From: Sphingobacterium sp.
GTDB taxonomy: Bacteria > Bacteroidota > Bacteroidia > Sphingobacteriales > Sphingobacteriaceae
Direction of reading: 5' to 3'
NCBI GenBank assembly: GCA_029239355.1
Contig: JAQZAZ010000001.1
Coordinates: 62,001 to 126,000 of the forward strand
DNA length: 64,000 nt
This document shows positions 16,440 to 24,627 of this stretch, in pieces; position 1 is the first letter of the stretch, and every line of letters begins with the position of its first letter. The notes under the pieces are model-generated. The model did no database searches. It was not told the DNA's origin and worked only from the letters and a program-made list of their open reading frames with translations. A program made the translations under genes and the position numbers.

Positions 16440-17306
16440 ATGGTAATACGAAAAGAAAAACTAGATTTTTTAAGACTAGAAGATATTGATTCGGCTTCCA
16501 ACGGGATTGTTATTATGCCCATCGCCGAATATTTACATGCTAAAGGAAACCAGAATACACTGCATGCGCGCTCATTCTATAGTTTATTGTTGATTCAGGG
16601 GGGCAACCTCGTGATGATGGCTGATAAAAGAATGTATACCATGGGCCGGCATGATATCGTAAGTATAAGTTCCAATTGCGTTTGCAGTTTCCAGCATAAT
16701 GTACCTGTGGAAGGATGCGTGATCCTTTTTACCGAAGCTTTTTTTATGCAGCGATACAATACCGAAGCGGTGCACTATTTTAACTTTTTAAAAAGCAACC
16801 GGATGAATGGCTTTGTACTGACTAGTGATGAAATCGAACGATGCATCCACCTAATGGAGCTGATGCAGATAGAATACGATACAGCTAAACTGGGATCGAG
16901 GGAGGTCCTGCGTAATTATCTGAATATTTTGCTTCAGATGCTGGGTCGCCAAATTACAAAGAATTTTGGGTTTGTGCAGATGGACGAAAAAGAGGAAAGA
17001 ATGGTCGCCTTTGAAACCTTAGTTGACGAAAATTATAAACAGCAACGATTTCCATCCTTCTACGCCGGTCGATTGAATATTTCAGTCAATTACTTAAACC
17101 GTATATGCCGTGAAAAGCGGGGCATGAGCTGTGGCACACTCATTCGGGATCGGATTGTATTGGAAGCGGAGCGCTTACTATACCATACATTCAAAACGGT
17201 AAAGGAAATTGCCTTTGAACTTGGTTTTGAAAATGTGCCTTATTTTATCACATTTTTTAAAGCAAAGAAGGGGTATAGTCCGGAAGAATTTAGAAAAAAT
17301 CAATAG
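16440..17306 (+). CDS. AraC-family transcriptional regulator
   Basis: 288 residues. An N-terminal cupin-like sensing part (~15-150, with LLLIQGGNLVMMADKRMYTM) precedes two helix-turn-helix units at ~195-285 (FYAGRLNISVNYLNRICRE; VKEIAFELGFENVPYFITFFK), the second being the classic AraC signature. It lies 41 bp after a Cys-motif gene and is closed by a terminator at 17321-17357, after which the CydA-like operon starts. It is likely the local regulator of the respiratory genes. The effector is unknown. Confidence 0.88.
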   Translation: MVIRKEKLDFLRLEDIDSASNGIVIMPIAEYLHAKGNQNTLHARSFYSLLLIQGGNLVMMADKRMYTMGRHDIVSISSNCVCSFQHNVPVEGCVILFTEAFFMQRYNTEAVHYFNFLKSNRMNGFVLTSDEIERCIHLMELMQIEYDTAKLGSREVLRNYLNILLQMLGRQITKNFGFVQMDEKEERMVAFETLVDENYKQQRFPSFYAGRLNISVNYLNRICREKRGMSCGTLIRDRIVLEAERLLYHTFKTVKEIAFELGFENVPYFITFFKAKKGYSPEEFRKNQ

Positions 17307-17320
17307 GATTAAACAAGTGT

Positions 17321-17357
17321 AAAAAAGCCTTTTTCCCGGAATGGAAAAGGCTTTTTT
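17321..17357 (+). terminator. Rho-independent terminator after the AraC gene
   Basis: A long stem (17321-17334 with 17343-17357, rich in A on the left and T on the right) around the core GCCTTTT/AAAAGGC ends in six T. The symmetric A/T flanks suggest it may work both ways. It separates the AraC gene from the CydA-like operon. Confidence 0.8.
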
Positions 17358-17498
17358 GTGCCTATGACCGAATAGGTACGAAAATGGAAACAAGCCGACT
17401 TTTTATCAAATGAGATCGGATAGAAACAGAAAGCATCCGAACTGTTATTTCTGCCTATCGGAGTGTTAGATGCAGATCTTTGTAAAAAAAGAATAGCG

Positions 17499-18965
17499 AT
17501 GGATTTTCCAATGTTTCACTTAGATTGGTTGAACGACCGATTTTTGATCGCAGCGGTAGCGATTATACATGTAATGATCAATCACGGCCTTGCAGTGGGC
17601 TTTATCCCTTATGTCACCTGGCTTGAGTTTAAGGGGGTACAACGTGCGGGTAAGGACCAGATTGTGGATTGGCACTGGGATGAGCTTATCCATAATAAGA
17701 TGAAAGTAGGATTTATTATTACGACAACCATTGGTGCAATGACGGGTGTAGGAATCTGGTTTACGGTCGCACTTGTAAGCCCCAGTTCGATAGGAAGTTT
17801 AATTCGGGTTTTTTACTGGGCTTGGTTTACGGAATGGTTGGTTTTCGTCACCGAGGTCGTGTTGATTTCGATCTACTACCTGACCTGGACGAGTGCGAAT
17901 AGATCGCTCCGATCTAAATTAAAGCATATTCGATTTGGTGCATTTTTAAGTATTGCTTCCTGGATCACCATGGTCATCATTGTATCGATATTGAGCTTTA
18001 TGATGGATCCGGGCAATTGGAATACACATAAGAGTCTGTTTAATGGCTTTACAAATCCGATTTATATCCCACAACTGTTTTTCAGGACACCTGTGGCCAT
18101 GTTGATGGGGGGCGTATTCGGTATGCTGCTTACAACCTTGTTTACAAAAAAAGAGTCAATACTCCGGTCTCAAGTGATCAAATTGGGAGGCAAATGGGTT
18201 TTGGGCTGGACACCCTTCGCACTGGCGGGCGCAATCTATTATTGGAATGCCATGCCCGAAGCCATGAAGGCTAATATGAGTACCGCGGTAGGATCAATGG
18301 ACTTTGCACAGTATTACGATGTACTTAAATACGTTATTATCGGAGCAACGGTGCTTTCGATTCTGCTCGCTGGCTGGGCAATATGGAAACCCCAAAGGCT
18401 AAATGTCGGGGTGGTCATCGTTCCTTGTTTATTCATCTTTGGTTTTCTGGGGATTTTTGAACGCGTGCGCGAGTTTGTCCGAAAACCTTATGTCATCGGT
18501 GGTTATATGTATTCGAACCTATTACGCGAAGAAGATTATCCTCTGTATAAAAAGGATGGAATTTTAAAACATGCAACCTATACATCTGTCCATGAGATTA
18601 CGTCGGAAAATATGGTCGAAGCTGGTCAAAATGTTTTTATGTTGACCTGTAGCCGTTGCCATACCAGTAATGGGATCAATTCCGTTGTGAATGTATTTGA
18701 AAAAATGTATGGAAGGGGTAAACCATTGGATGAGGAATCAATGACAGCGTATATCCCCAATATGCACCAAGGCCGTACATTTATGCCCCCATTTCCAGGA
18801 AACAAAAAAGAACTAGAAGCCTTAGTCGCCTATATCAAACACCTACAGGAGACTGGTGAATCCCTGTCAGGTGCGCAGACCGATGGCATCGTGGTCAATC
18901 CGATGCAGAATAGCGAACAGTCCACTAAAATGTATGCAGATACACTGTCAGTTTCCAGAAGATAA
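17499..18965 (+). CDS. CydA-like membrane subunit with C-terminal cytochrome c domain
   Basis: 488 residues from ATG 17499, preferred to GTG 17463 because it directly precedes helix 1. About eight membrane helices span residues 15-320 with CydA-like landmarks: His24 in helix 1 (heme ligand position), acidic pair Glu112/Glu119 in TEWLVFVTE, and REFVRKPYVIGGY at ~324-336, matching the GRQPW-type block of cytochrome bd subunit I. By eye alignment the usual heme b558 His position reads Arg196 (LFFRTPVA), and no long quinol loop is evident. Residues ~365-450 form a cytochrome c domain with CSRCH at 384-388 and likely Met429. It probably takes electrons from cytochrome c rather than quinol and reduces oxygen or a similar acceptor (inference). 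Next gene 17 bp away. Confidence 0.75.
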   Translation: MDFPMFHLDWLNDRFLIAAVAIIHVMINHGLAVGFIPYVTWLEFKGVQRAGKDQIVDWHWDELIHNKMKVGFIITTTIGAMTGVGIWFTVALVSPSSIGSLIRVFYWAWFTEWLVFVTEVVLISIYYLTWTSANRSLRSKLKHIRFGAFLSIASWITMVIIVSILSFMMDPGNWNTHKSLFNGFTNPIYIPQLFFRTPVAMLMGGVFGMLLTTLFTKKESILRSQVIKLGGKWVLGWTPFALAGAIYYWNAMPEAMKANMSTAVGSMDFAQYYDVLKYVIIGATVLSILLAGWAIWKPQRLNVGVVIVPCLFIFGFLGIFERVREFVRKPYVIGGYMYSNLLREEDYPLYKKDGILKHATYTSVHEITSENMVEAGQNVFMLTCSRCHTSNGINSVVNVFEKMYGRGKPLDEESMTAYIPNMHQGRTFMPPFPGNKKELEALVAYIKHLQETGESLSGAQTDGIVVNPMQNSEQSTKMYADTLSVSRR

Positions 18966-18982
18966 TAACAGCGCTTTCAATT

Positions 18983-20329
18983 ATGGATATAAATTTATTA
19001 CAGGCATCTAATACGCCTGTTCCTAGAGATCTACCCTTGGATCTTCCTTTACCAGAATGGTTATTGGTTACTTTATTGGTGCTGTCATTTCTGCTCCACA
19101 TTATATTTGTCAAACTGATGGTTGGAGGGAGTATACTTACCCTTTTTGCTGAGATCAAGGGATTGAGAAATAACGATTATGATGTTTTTGCCTATGAAAT
19201 AGCTAAAACAGTGACCGTTAATAAAAGTATGGCGGTGGTATTGGGCGTAGCCCCTTTACTAAGTATCAATACGTTGTATACGGTCTATTTTTATTCAGCC
19301 AATGCACTTACGGGACTGGCTTGGTTTATGATCATTCCGCTGGTAACCATTGCTTTTTTGCTGACCTATTTACACAAATACACCTGGAAGGCGATGGTTA
19401 ATTATAAGTGTTTGCATATTAGTATTATCGCTTTGGCTGTGTTCATCTTTTTGATCGTCCCAACCATATTTCTGACCAATGTAAACTTGATGCTGTTTCC
19501 TGAACGTTGGGCATACATTAAAGGGTTTATGAGTGCATTGATATTACCTAATGTATTGCCTCGGTATATGGAGTTTCTTGGTGCTTGTCTGACAGTGACG
19601 GGTATATTTATCGTTTGGTACAATGGTCGAAAGTCGTATCCGGTGGGGCGACTGTATCAGACTTTTAATCGGAACACATTGAAAAGAATGGGTTACTATG
19701 TGACCACTTTTGGCCTTGGCCTGCAAATTATCTTCGGCATCGTTGTGATGATTAGTCTGCCTGCAAAGGGGATAAATTTTGAAGTCCTTGAGCTGATGGT
19801 ATTTGGTGGCATCATGTTATTTGTGGCCTTGTGGTTTTCCTGGAAGGCTCTCTCTGCTGATAGTGAGCAAAAAAGGGATAACCAATTTTGGAAGGTAATG
19901 ACTAGTATATTGTTTTTTATCCTGGTCTATGGCGGAAGCCGCCAGTTATATCGTGAACAAGCATTGCATAAACATCGCGACCTGATCGCAGCGAAGACAG
20001 AAGCGTTTGAGCGGCTGAGCAAAGCGGCCCGTGAGCATCAGGTCGATGATGGTACAAACGTGGAGGTAGATCCGGCATTGGGCGATCTGGCGCAAGGCAC
20101 TGCTCTATTCAAACAAAATTGTGCGAGCTGCCATAAGGAAAAACAACGTCTGGTAGGGCCACCTGTGCAGGAAATGGCAAAGATCTATTATGGCAATGAA
20201 GAAGGATTAAAAAATTGGATTAAAGTGCCGGGAAAGAAAAGAGCTGATTTTCCGCAAATGCCCGGTTTTCCACAATTGTCGGATGAGGAGCTGACCGAAA
20301 TAACGAAGTATGTGCTGTCCGTAAAATAA
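18983..20329 (+). CDS. Second CydA-like membrane subunit with C-terminal cytochrome c domain
   Basis: 448 residues. About eight helices between residues 27 and 320 begin with SFLLHIIFVKLMVGG, where His39 is placed like the helix-1 His of CydA-type subunits. The acidic pair and the GRQPW-type block seen in the preceding protein are not visible, so this looks like a derived partner subunit (CydA'-like). A helical linker with many Lys/Glu (~325-365) leads to a cytochrome c domain, CASCH at 380-384 and likely Met426 in FPQMPGF. With the 17499-18965 product it would make a two-subunit complex carrying two heme c groups. Next gene 6 bp downstream. Confidence 0.72.
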   Translation: MDINLLQASNTPVPRDLPLDLPLPEWLLVTLLVLSFLLHIIFVKLMVGGSILTLFAEIKGLRNNDYDVFAYEIAKTVTVNKSMAVVLGVAPLLSINTLYTVYFYSANALTGLAWFMIIPLVTIAFLLTYLHKYTWKAMVNYKCLHISIIALAVFIFLIVPTIFLTNVNLMLFPERWAYIKGFMSALILPNVLPRYMEFLGACLTVTGIFIVWYNGRKSYPVGRLYQTFNRNTLKRMGYYVTTFGLGLQIIFGIVVMISLPAKGINFEVLELMVFGGIMLFVALWFSWKALSADSEQKRDNQFWKVMTSILFFILVYGGSRQLYREQALHKHRDLIAAKTEAFERLSKAAREHQVDDGTNVEVDPALGDLAQGTALFKQNCASCHKEKQRLVGPPVQEMAKIYYGNEEGLKNWIKVPGKKRADFPQMPGFPQLSDEELTEITKYVLSVK

Positions 20330-20335
20330 AAAACG

Positions 20336-20443
20336 ATGAAGTTGAATGAATTAAAGGGTAAAAAAGACCTCTTGTTGGATACGATGTTGATAACCACGGT
20401 ATTGGGGCAAGTGATTTATATGATTTTGGAACTGGTAAAATAA
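20336..20443 (+). CDS. 35-residue single-helix membrane microprotein
   Basis: A short frame from ATG 20336 to TAA 20443, 6 bp after the stop of one membrane subunit and 7 bp before the start of the next gene. The first 15 residues are Lys/Glu-rich (MKLNELKGKKDLLLD) and are followed by one hydrophobic helix (~residues 16-33). Position and shape recall CydX/CydH-type or CcoQ-type small oxidase subunits, but no sequence family is recognised. Tight spacing on both sides in the operon supports its being translated. Confidence 0.6.
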   Translation: MKLNELKGKKDLLLDTMLITTVLGQVIYMILELVK

Positions 20444-20450
20444 ACAGATT

Positions 20451-20720
20451 ATGAGAACGTTTAACGTCACAAGAACCTATTTGTATTTTATGTACATGAT
20501 GGATATCACTTTATTGTCCGTTTTTGCCTGGACATGGTACCAATACAAAGCGCCCCTTGTCTGGATGGCCGTGCTGACAGGAATGTTTTCGATATTGATT
20601 GTAGCATTGCAGAGCATACACATCGCCAGCTTATATCTATTTATACTAAAGGATAATACTCTGCAGCATAGTGATGATCATCTTGAAGAGGACGATCAGT
20701 TTATTAAAGGACTCTATTAA
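20451..20720 (+). CDS. Small two-helix membrane protein of the CydA-like operon
   Basis: 89 residues with two hydrophobic segments (~10-30 and ~35-65) and an acidic tail with HSDDHLEEDDQF. It is the last gene of the operon and is followed by a strong hairpin (20740-20785). It is probably a small structural subunit or assembly factor of the cytochrome complex. No family recognised. Confidence 0.65.
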   Translation: MRTFNVTRTYLYFMYMMDITLLSVFAWTWYQYKAPLVWMAVLTGMFSILIVALQSIHIASLYLFILKDNTLQHSDDHLEEDDQFIKGLY

Positions 20721-20739
20721 ATTTTTTTACATAACCCAG

Positions 20740-20785
20740 ATTTGACAGTAGGCTAGAATTTAGCTCATTCGCCTACTGCTCAAAT
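20740..20785 (+). terminator. Terminator hairpin after the CydA-like operon
   Basis: A 14-bp stem with one bulged base joins ATTTGACAGTAGGC (20740-20753) to its complement at 20771-20785, followed by CCTTTT. It lies 20 bp after the last stop codon. Confidence 0.65.
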
Positions 20786-20890
20786 CCTTTTCTAGTATGT
20801 GATCCTAATCAGCAGACTCAATCTGTGACAGCAGATAGGCTTTTCGAAATTTTAGGGATTGGTCCGTACCTTTAATCTGCACATAGCCAT

Positions 20891-21163
20891 GACATGGTCT
20901 CCTACGGGGCTGTTATATTTGCGGCAAATATTATGCGTTAGGGCGATCTACGAAAAACCTTGTTGGATATTAGTCCAAAAATGCTGACGCAGACCCTTGG
21001 GGAATTGGAAGTTGATGGATTGCTCCAGCACAAGTCCCATCATGAAGTCCCTCCGAAGGTAGAATATTGTCTAACGGAAATAGGTTGTGAACTTATTCCC
21101 TGTATAGCCCGTCTAAAGGAATGGAGCGACAAACAAATCGCTAAAATAAAGAACTCGGAATGA
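20891..21163 (+). pseudogene. HxlR-type regulator, broken by an in-frame stop
   Basis: From 20942 the frame reads GDLRKTLLDISPKMLTQ, then LGELEVDGLL and HEVPPKVEYCLTEIG, which is the winged-helix core of HxlR regulators. Directly before it the frame has MR then TAG at 20939-20941. In intact relatives an aromatic residue stands there (RF/RY before G-D-L), so a Tyr codon turned to TAG would explain it. The upstream N-terminal part (about 30 residues in HxlR proteins) is not recognisable. Only a 67-codon frame from TTG 20960 remains open, without a plausible start site. Probably nonfunctional. Confidence 0.65.
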
Positions 21164-21503
21164 GCTTAAGGCGTCCTGTCAATTTGCAGCCTATCGACTT
21201 GTTGTTAGGTCGTTTGTGCAAGGTTTTAAACATTTTTACCCTTCTTTTAATTATTCGTCGCAAAGCTGTCTTCCCATAACCTATAGATTTGCTCTATAAC
21301 CAATTGGCGAATTAGCTACAAATTTAAATAGCAATAAATTTTAAGTCTGATGAAATTTCTTCCTAGTGATACGAATCGTTATCCGGTGCGTCTCCTTAGG
21401 AATTTCATAACTATAGCGTGTTGAAAGAATAACCAATATTTTAAAATAACCAAGTATTTGCCGTTTAAAGGCGAGTGCGACAATTTTATCTCAAATAACG
21501 ATT
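21164..21503 (+). other. 340-bp upstream region of the orphan SusC gene
   Basis: No gene. It is AT-rich and presumably holds the promoter of the SusC/SusD operon. A box TAGATTTG at 21284-21291 fits the -7 consensus, but no TTG lies 17-23 nt before it. I see no clear operator. Confidence 0.35.
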
Positions 21504-24500
21504 ATGAACAAAAATTTTGTGTCTTCTTTTTTTTGTATTGCCAAAGAAAGAAATAGGAAAGTGAAGTGGTTGTTGATGGTTTCCATGTTGATGGCCATTG
21601 GACGCCTATCTGCACAAGAGCGGGTAATCCATGGGAAGATCATAAGTGATCATGGAAAACCCATTATCGGCGCATCGATCAAAGTCAAGAATAAAGCAAT
21701 CAGTACCTCTACAAATGAAAAAGGAGAATTTGAACTTAGGTTAAATCCGGGAGAGATAATTATTGTATCCAATATAGGTTATAATAATACGGAATATGTT
21801 ATAGGCAATTCTTCTGAGATCAGTATCCCACTTGTTGCTGCCGAAATTGCCGTGGATGAAGTGGTGATCGTAGGATATGGTAAACAGAAGAAGGTAGATT
21901 TGACATCTTCCATTGCCGTTGTGGATACCAAAGATCTTGTGAAAGTACCTGGAGGCACAATTGCCACGCTTCAGAGTGCTGTGCCGGGAGTTCAGGTGAC
22001 TAATGGAGTAATACGTATTCGCGGCGTTGGATCCATTAATGGGACAGATCCTCTTTATGTGGTGGATGGGATGATTGGTGGAGCAATGCCTGACGAAAAT
22101 AACATAGCCAGCATCCAGGTCTTGAAGGATGCTGCATCAAGTGCAATCTATGGCGCTCGCGGAGCCAATGGCGTTATTTTAGTGACTACCAAACGTGGTA
22201 AAGCTACGGATGTAAAGCTTGATTATAATGCATTTGGCGGAATCAAACAGATAACGTATAATGTCCCCTTGCTCAATGGCCAACAATTGGCCGAACTCAT
22301 CAATGAAGAAATGTACAACAAGGATCCTCATCGTACAGATTATCTGCCAGCGCTTTCCAAACCCACGGAAATAGGACAGGGGTATAATATGATGGACGAG
22401 CTGCTACAGAAAGGTAATTATCAGCGTCACAATCTCTCCGTTTCTGGCGGCTCCCAAAATGCTAATTTTAGACTTACTGGTCTTTATTCAACGGACAAGT
22501 CGATCATTATTCAGGATAAAAGTAAATACTATGGAACGCAGATTATTTCTGATTTTACAAAAGGAAAACTCAAGATAGGGGAGACTTTATCGCTAGGGTA
22601 TACTCGTCGGAACTGGAGTGATAAAAATATTATCGATGCTCAAAAATGGTCGTCAACATTGCCCTTATTTGACGCCAATAGCAGCACTGGTTTTGCTGGT
22701 GCCGGGAATGGAACCGATGTGCAGAGTGCATTGGCAAATGCGTATCTGAACAAGAATGTCAACGACAATTTCTTTGTAAATGGAAATGCTTGGGCCACTT
22801 ATGAGATTATAAAGGGCCTGGTTTACAAATTCAATATGGGAATAGATATTAGCCGTATTCGAAATGAGGGGTATATAGGTAACTACTCGGTCGGTCAATA
22901 TCAAAACCATAGTCCTGATGAACTCAATATTTCCAGTAGCCAAAATAATCGCTGGCTATTTGAAAATACCTTGACGTATGAAAATACTTTTGGCAAGCAT
23001 GCGGTATCGGCGTTGGTAGGTATCACCTCGGAGGAGTCGCGTTACAATGCCGTAAATGCCGGTGCTCGTGGTTTACCAAGCCCAGATGTATTGATCCTCA
23101 ATTCGGCTTCTTTAGCAAGTTCCCGCTTGGTGGGTTCGTCTGTGGGGCAATCCGCAATGTACTCTATGTTGGGGCGGATCAATTATAACTATGACAGTCG
23201 CTACCTACTGACATTTAATATGCGGCGGGATGGATCGGCCAACTTCAGCAATCAATATCGATACGGAAATTTTCCTTCGGTATCTGCCGGATGGCGGATT
23301 AGCCAAGAAGCATTTATGAAAGCATTTCCATCTATTAGCGAGCTGAAGCTGCGAGGTAGCTATGGGCTTCTTGGCAATTCGGATATTGCACAATACCAAT
23401 ACCAGCGGACTGTCAGCTTCGACCACGTATGGTATTATTTGAATAATGTAATGGTTACCGGTGCATTACCGCAGACTCCTTCCAATCCAAATGTGAAATG
23501 GGAAAGCCAATATTCTACTGACATTGGACTCGACTTGGAATTGTTTGATCACAAATTCGCTTTGACAGTTGACTACTACAATAAGAAAACCGAGGATATG
23601 CTGATCAATGTGCCAATTTCATTTACTGCTGGATATGGGAATAACTTTCCTGTGCTGAATGCTGGAAGTATACGGAATCGGGGCTGGGATATATTGGCGG
23701 CATACCGAGACAAATCGGGTAATTTTAGCTATAATTTGGGGGTAAACTTATCTTTGATCAAGAACCGCGTATTAAGCCTGGGCAACAATAATGAAATTCT
23801 ATGGGGTAGTATCGCACCCGGAGGGGAAAATGTAACCAGAACAGCGGTCGGCCGTTCTGTGGGTGAATTTTGGGGTTATACAACCAACGGATTGTATACC
23901 GATCAGGCGCAATTGGATGCCGATAAAGCATTTGCACCGAATGCCGCTCTTGGTGATGTCAGGTTTAACGATCGGAACGGAGATAAGATTCTAAACGATC
24001 AGGATAAGGATTTTTTGGGAAGTCCAATACCTGACTTTAGCTACGGCTTTAACGCTGATTTAAGTTATCAAAGTGCTATTGGTACTTTTGACCTGTCGAT
24101 GATGTGGCAGGGAAGTAAAGGCAATGAGATCTACAACAATAGTCGCTATTGGGGCGAGGGTATGTACCATTACTACAATAATTTTGCTTCTACTCTTGAT
24201 CGATACCGATCAGAGGAACTCATCTTCAAAAACCCTGTATCAGGTGAAACGACGGTGTATCCAAAAAATACAGATACCAATATTCCACGCGCTGTACTGG
24301 GAGATCCCAATCAAAATCTAAGAGCATCAAATAGGTTTGTGGAAGATGGATCTTATCTGAGATTGAAGGTGCTCAACATCGGGTATAGTATCTCAAGCCC
24401 CACGCTCCATCGGTGGAACATTGACCGCCTGCGATTTTATATTGGTGCAAAGAACCTGTTGACCTTTACCAAATATTCGGGCTATGATCCTGAAGTTGGC

Positions 24501-24611
24501 TCAGGTGATACGCGTTCCAACTTAAGCCGTGGAATCGACGGGCAGACTCCTTGGGGGCTGAGTTTTCCCAATTCGAGAGAATATTTTATCGGGCTTCAAT
24601 TTACATTCTAA
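21504..24611 (+). CDS. SusC/RagA-family TonB-dependent transporter
   Basis: 1035 residues: an extended signal peptide (hydrophobic core ~22-36, ending RLSAQ), CarboxypepD_reg-like domain (~40-118), TonB-box-like segment VDEVVIVGYGKQKK, plug (~125-240, with IRIRGVGSINGTDPLYVVDG and SAIYGARGANGVILVTTKRG) and a barrel ending FIGLQFTF. The three hallmark SusC motifs are intact. It pairs with the SusD gene 16 bp downstream. No glycoside hydrolase, peptidase or sensor gene is attached, so the substrate cannot be predicted. Confidence 0.92.
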   Translation: MNKNFVSSFFCIAKERNRKVKWLLMVSMLMAIGRLSAQERVIHGKIISDHGKPIIGASIKVKNKAISTSTNEKGEFELRLNPGEIIIVSNIGYNNTEYVIGNSSEISIPLVAAEIAVDEVVIVGYGKQKKVDLTSSIAVVDTKDLVKVPGGTIATLQSAVPGVQVTNGVIRIRGVGSINGTDPLYVVDGMIGGAMPDENNIASIQVLKDAASSAIYGARGANGVILVTTKRGKATDVKLDYNAFGGIKQITYNVPLLNGQQLAELINEEMYNKDPHRTDYLPALSKPTEIGQGYNMMDELLQKGNYQRHNLSVSGGSQNANFRLTGLYSTDKSIIIQDKSKYYGTQIISDFTKGKLKIGETLSLGYTRRNWSDKNIIDAQKWSSTLPLFDANSSTGFAGAGNGTDVQSALANAYLNKNVNDNFFVNGNAWATYEIIKGLVYKFNMGIDISRIRNEGYIGNYSVGQYQNHSPDELNISSSQNNRWLFENTLTYENTFGKHAVSALVGITSEESRYNAVNAGARGLPSPDVLILNSASLASSRLVGSSVGQSAMYSMLGRINYNYDSRYLLTFNMRRDGSANFSNQYRYGNFPSVSAGWRISQEAFMKAFPSISELKLRGSYGLLGNSDIAQYQYQRTVSFDHVWYYLNNVMVTGALPQTPSNPNVKWESQYSTDIGLDLELFDHKFALTVDYYNKKTEDMLINVPISFTAGYGNNFPVLNAGSIRNRGWDILAAYRDKSGNFSYNLGVNLSLIKNRVLSLGNNNEILWGSIAPGGENVTRTAVGRSVGEFWGYTTNGLYTDQAQLDADKAFAPNAALGDVRFNDRNGDKILNDQDKDFLGSPIPDFSYGFNADLSYQSAIGTFDLSMMWQGSKGNEIYNNSRYWGEGMYHYYNNFASTLDRYRSEELIFKNPVSGETTVYPKNTDTNIPRAVLGDPNQNLRASNRFVEDGSYLRLKVLNIGYSISSPTLHRWNIDRLRFYIGAKNLLTFTKYSGYDPEVGSGDTRSNLSRGIDGQTPWGLSFPNSREYFIGLQFTF

Positions 24612-24627
24612 TTAATAGAGGGTTACC

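Noticed and set aside
21284..21291. TAGATTTG box upstream of the orphan SusC gene
   Set aside because: No TTG at the expected distance.
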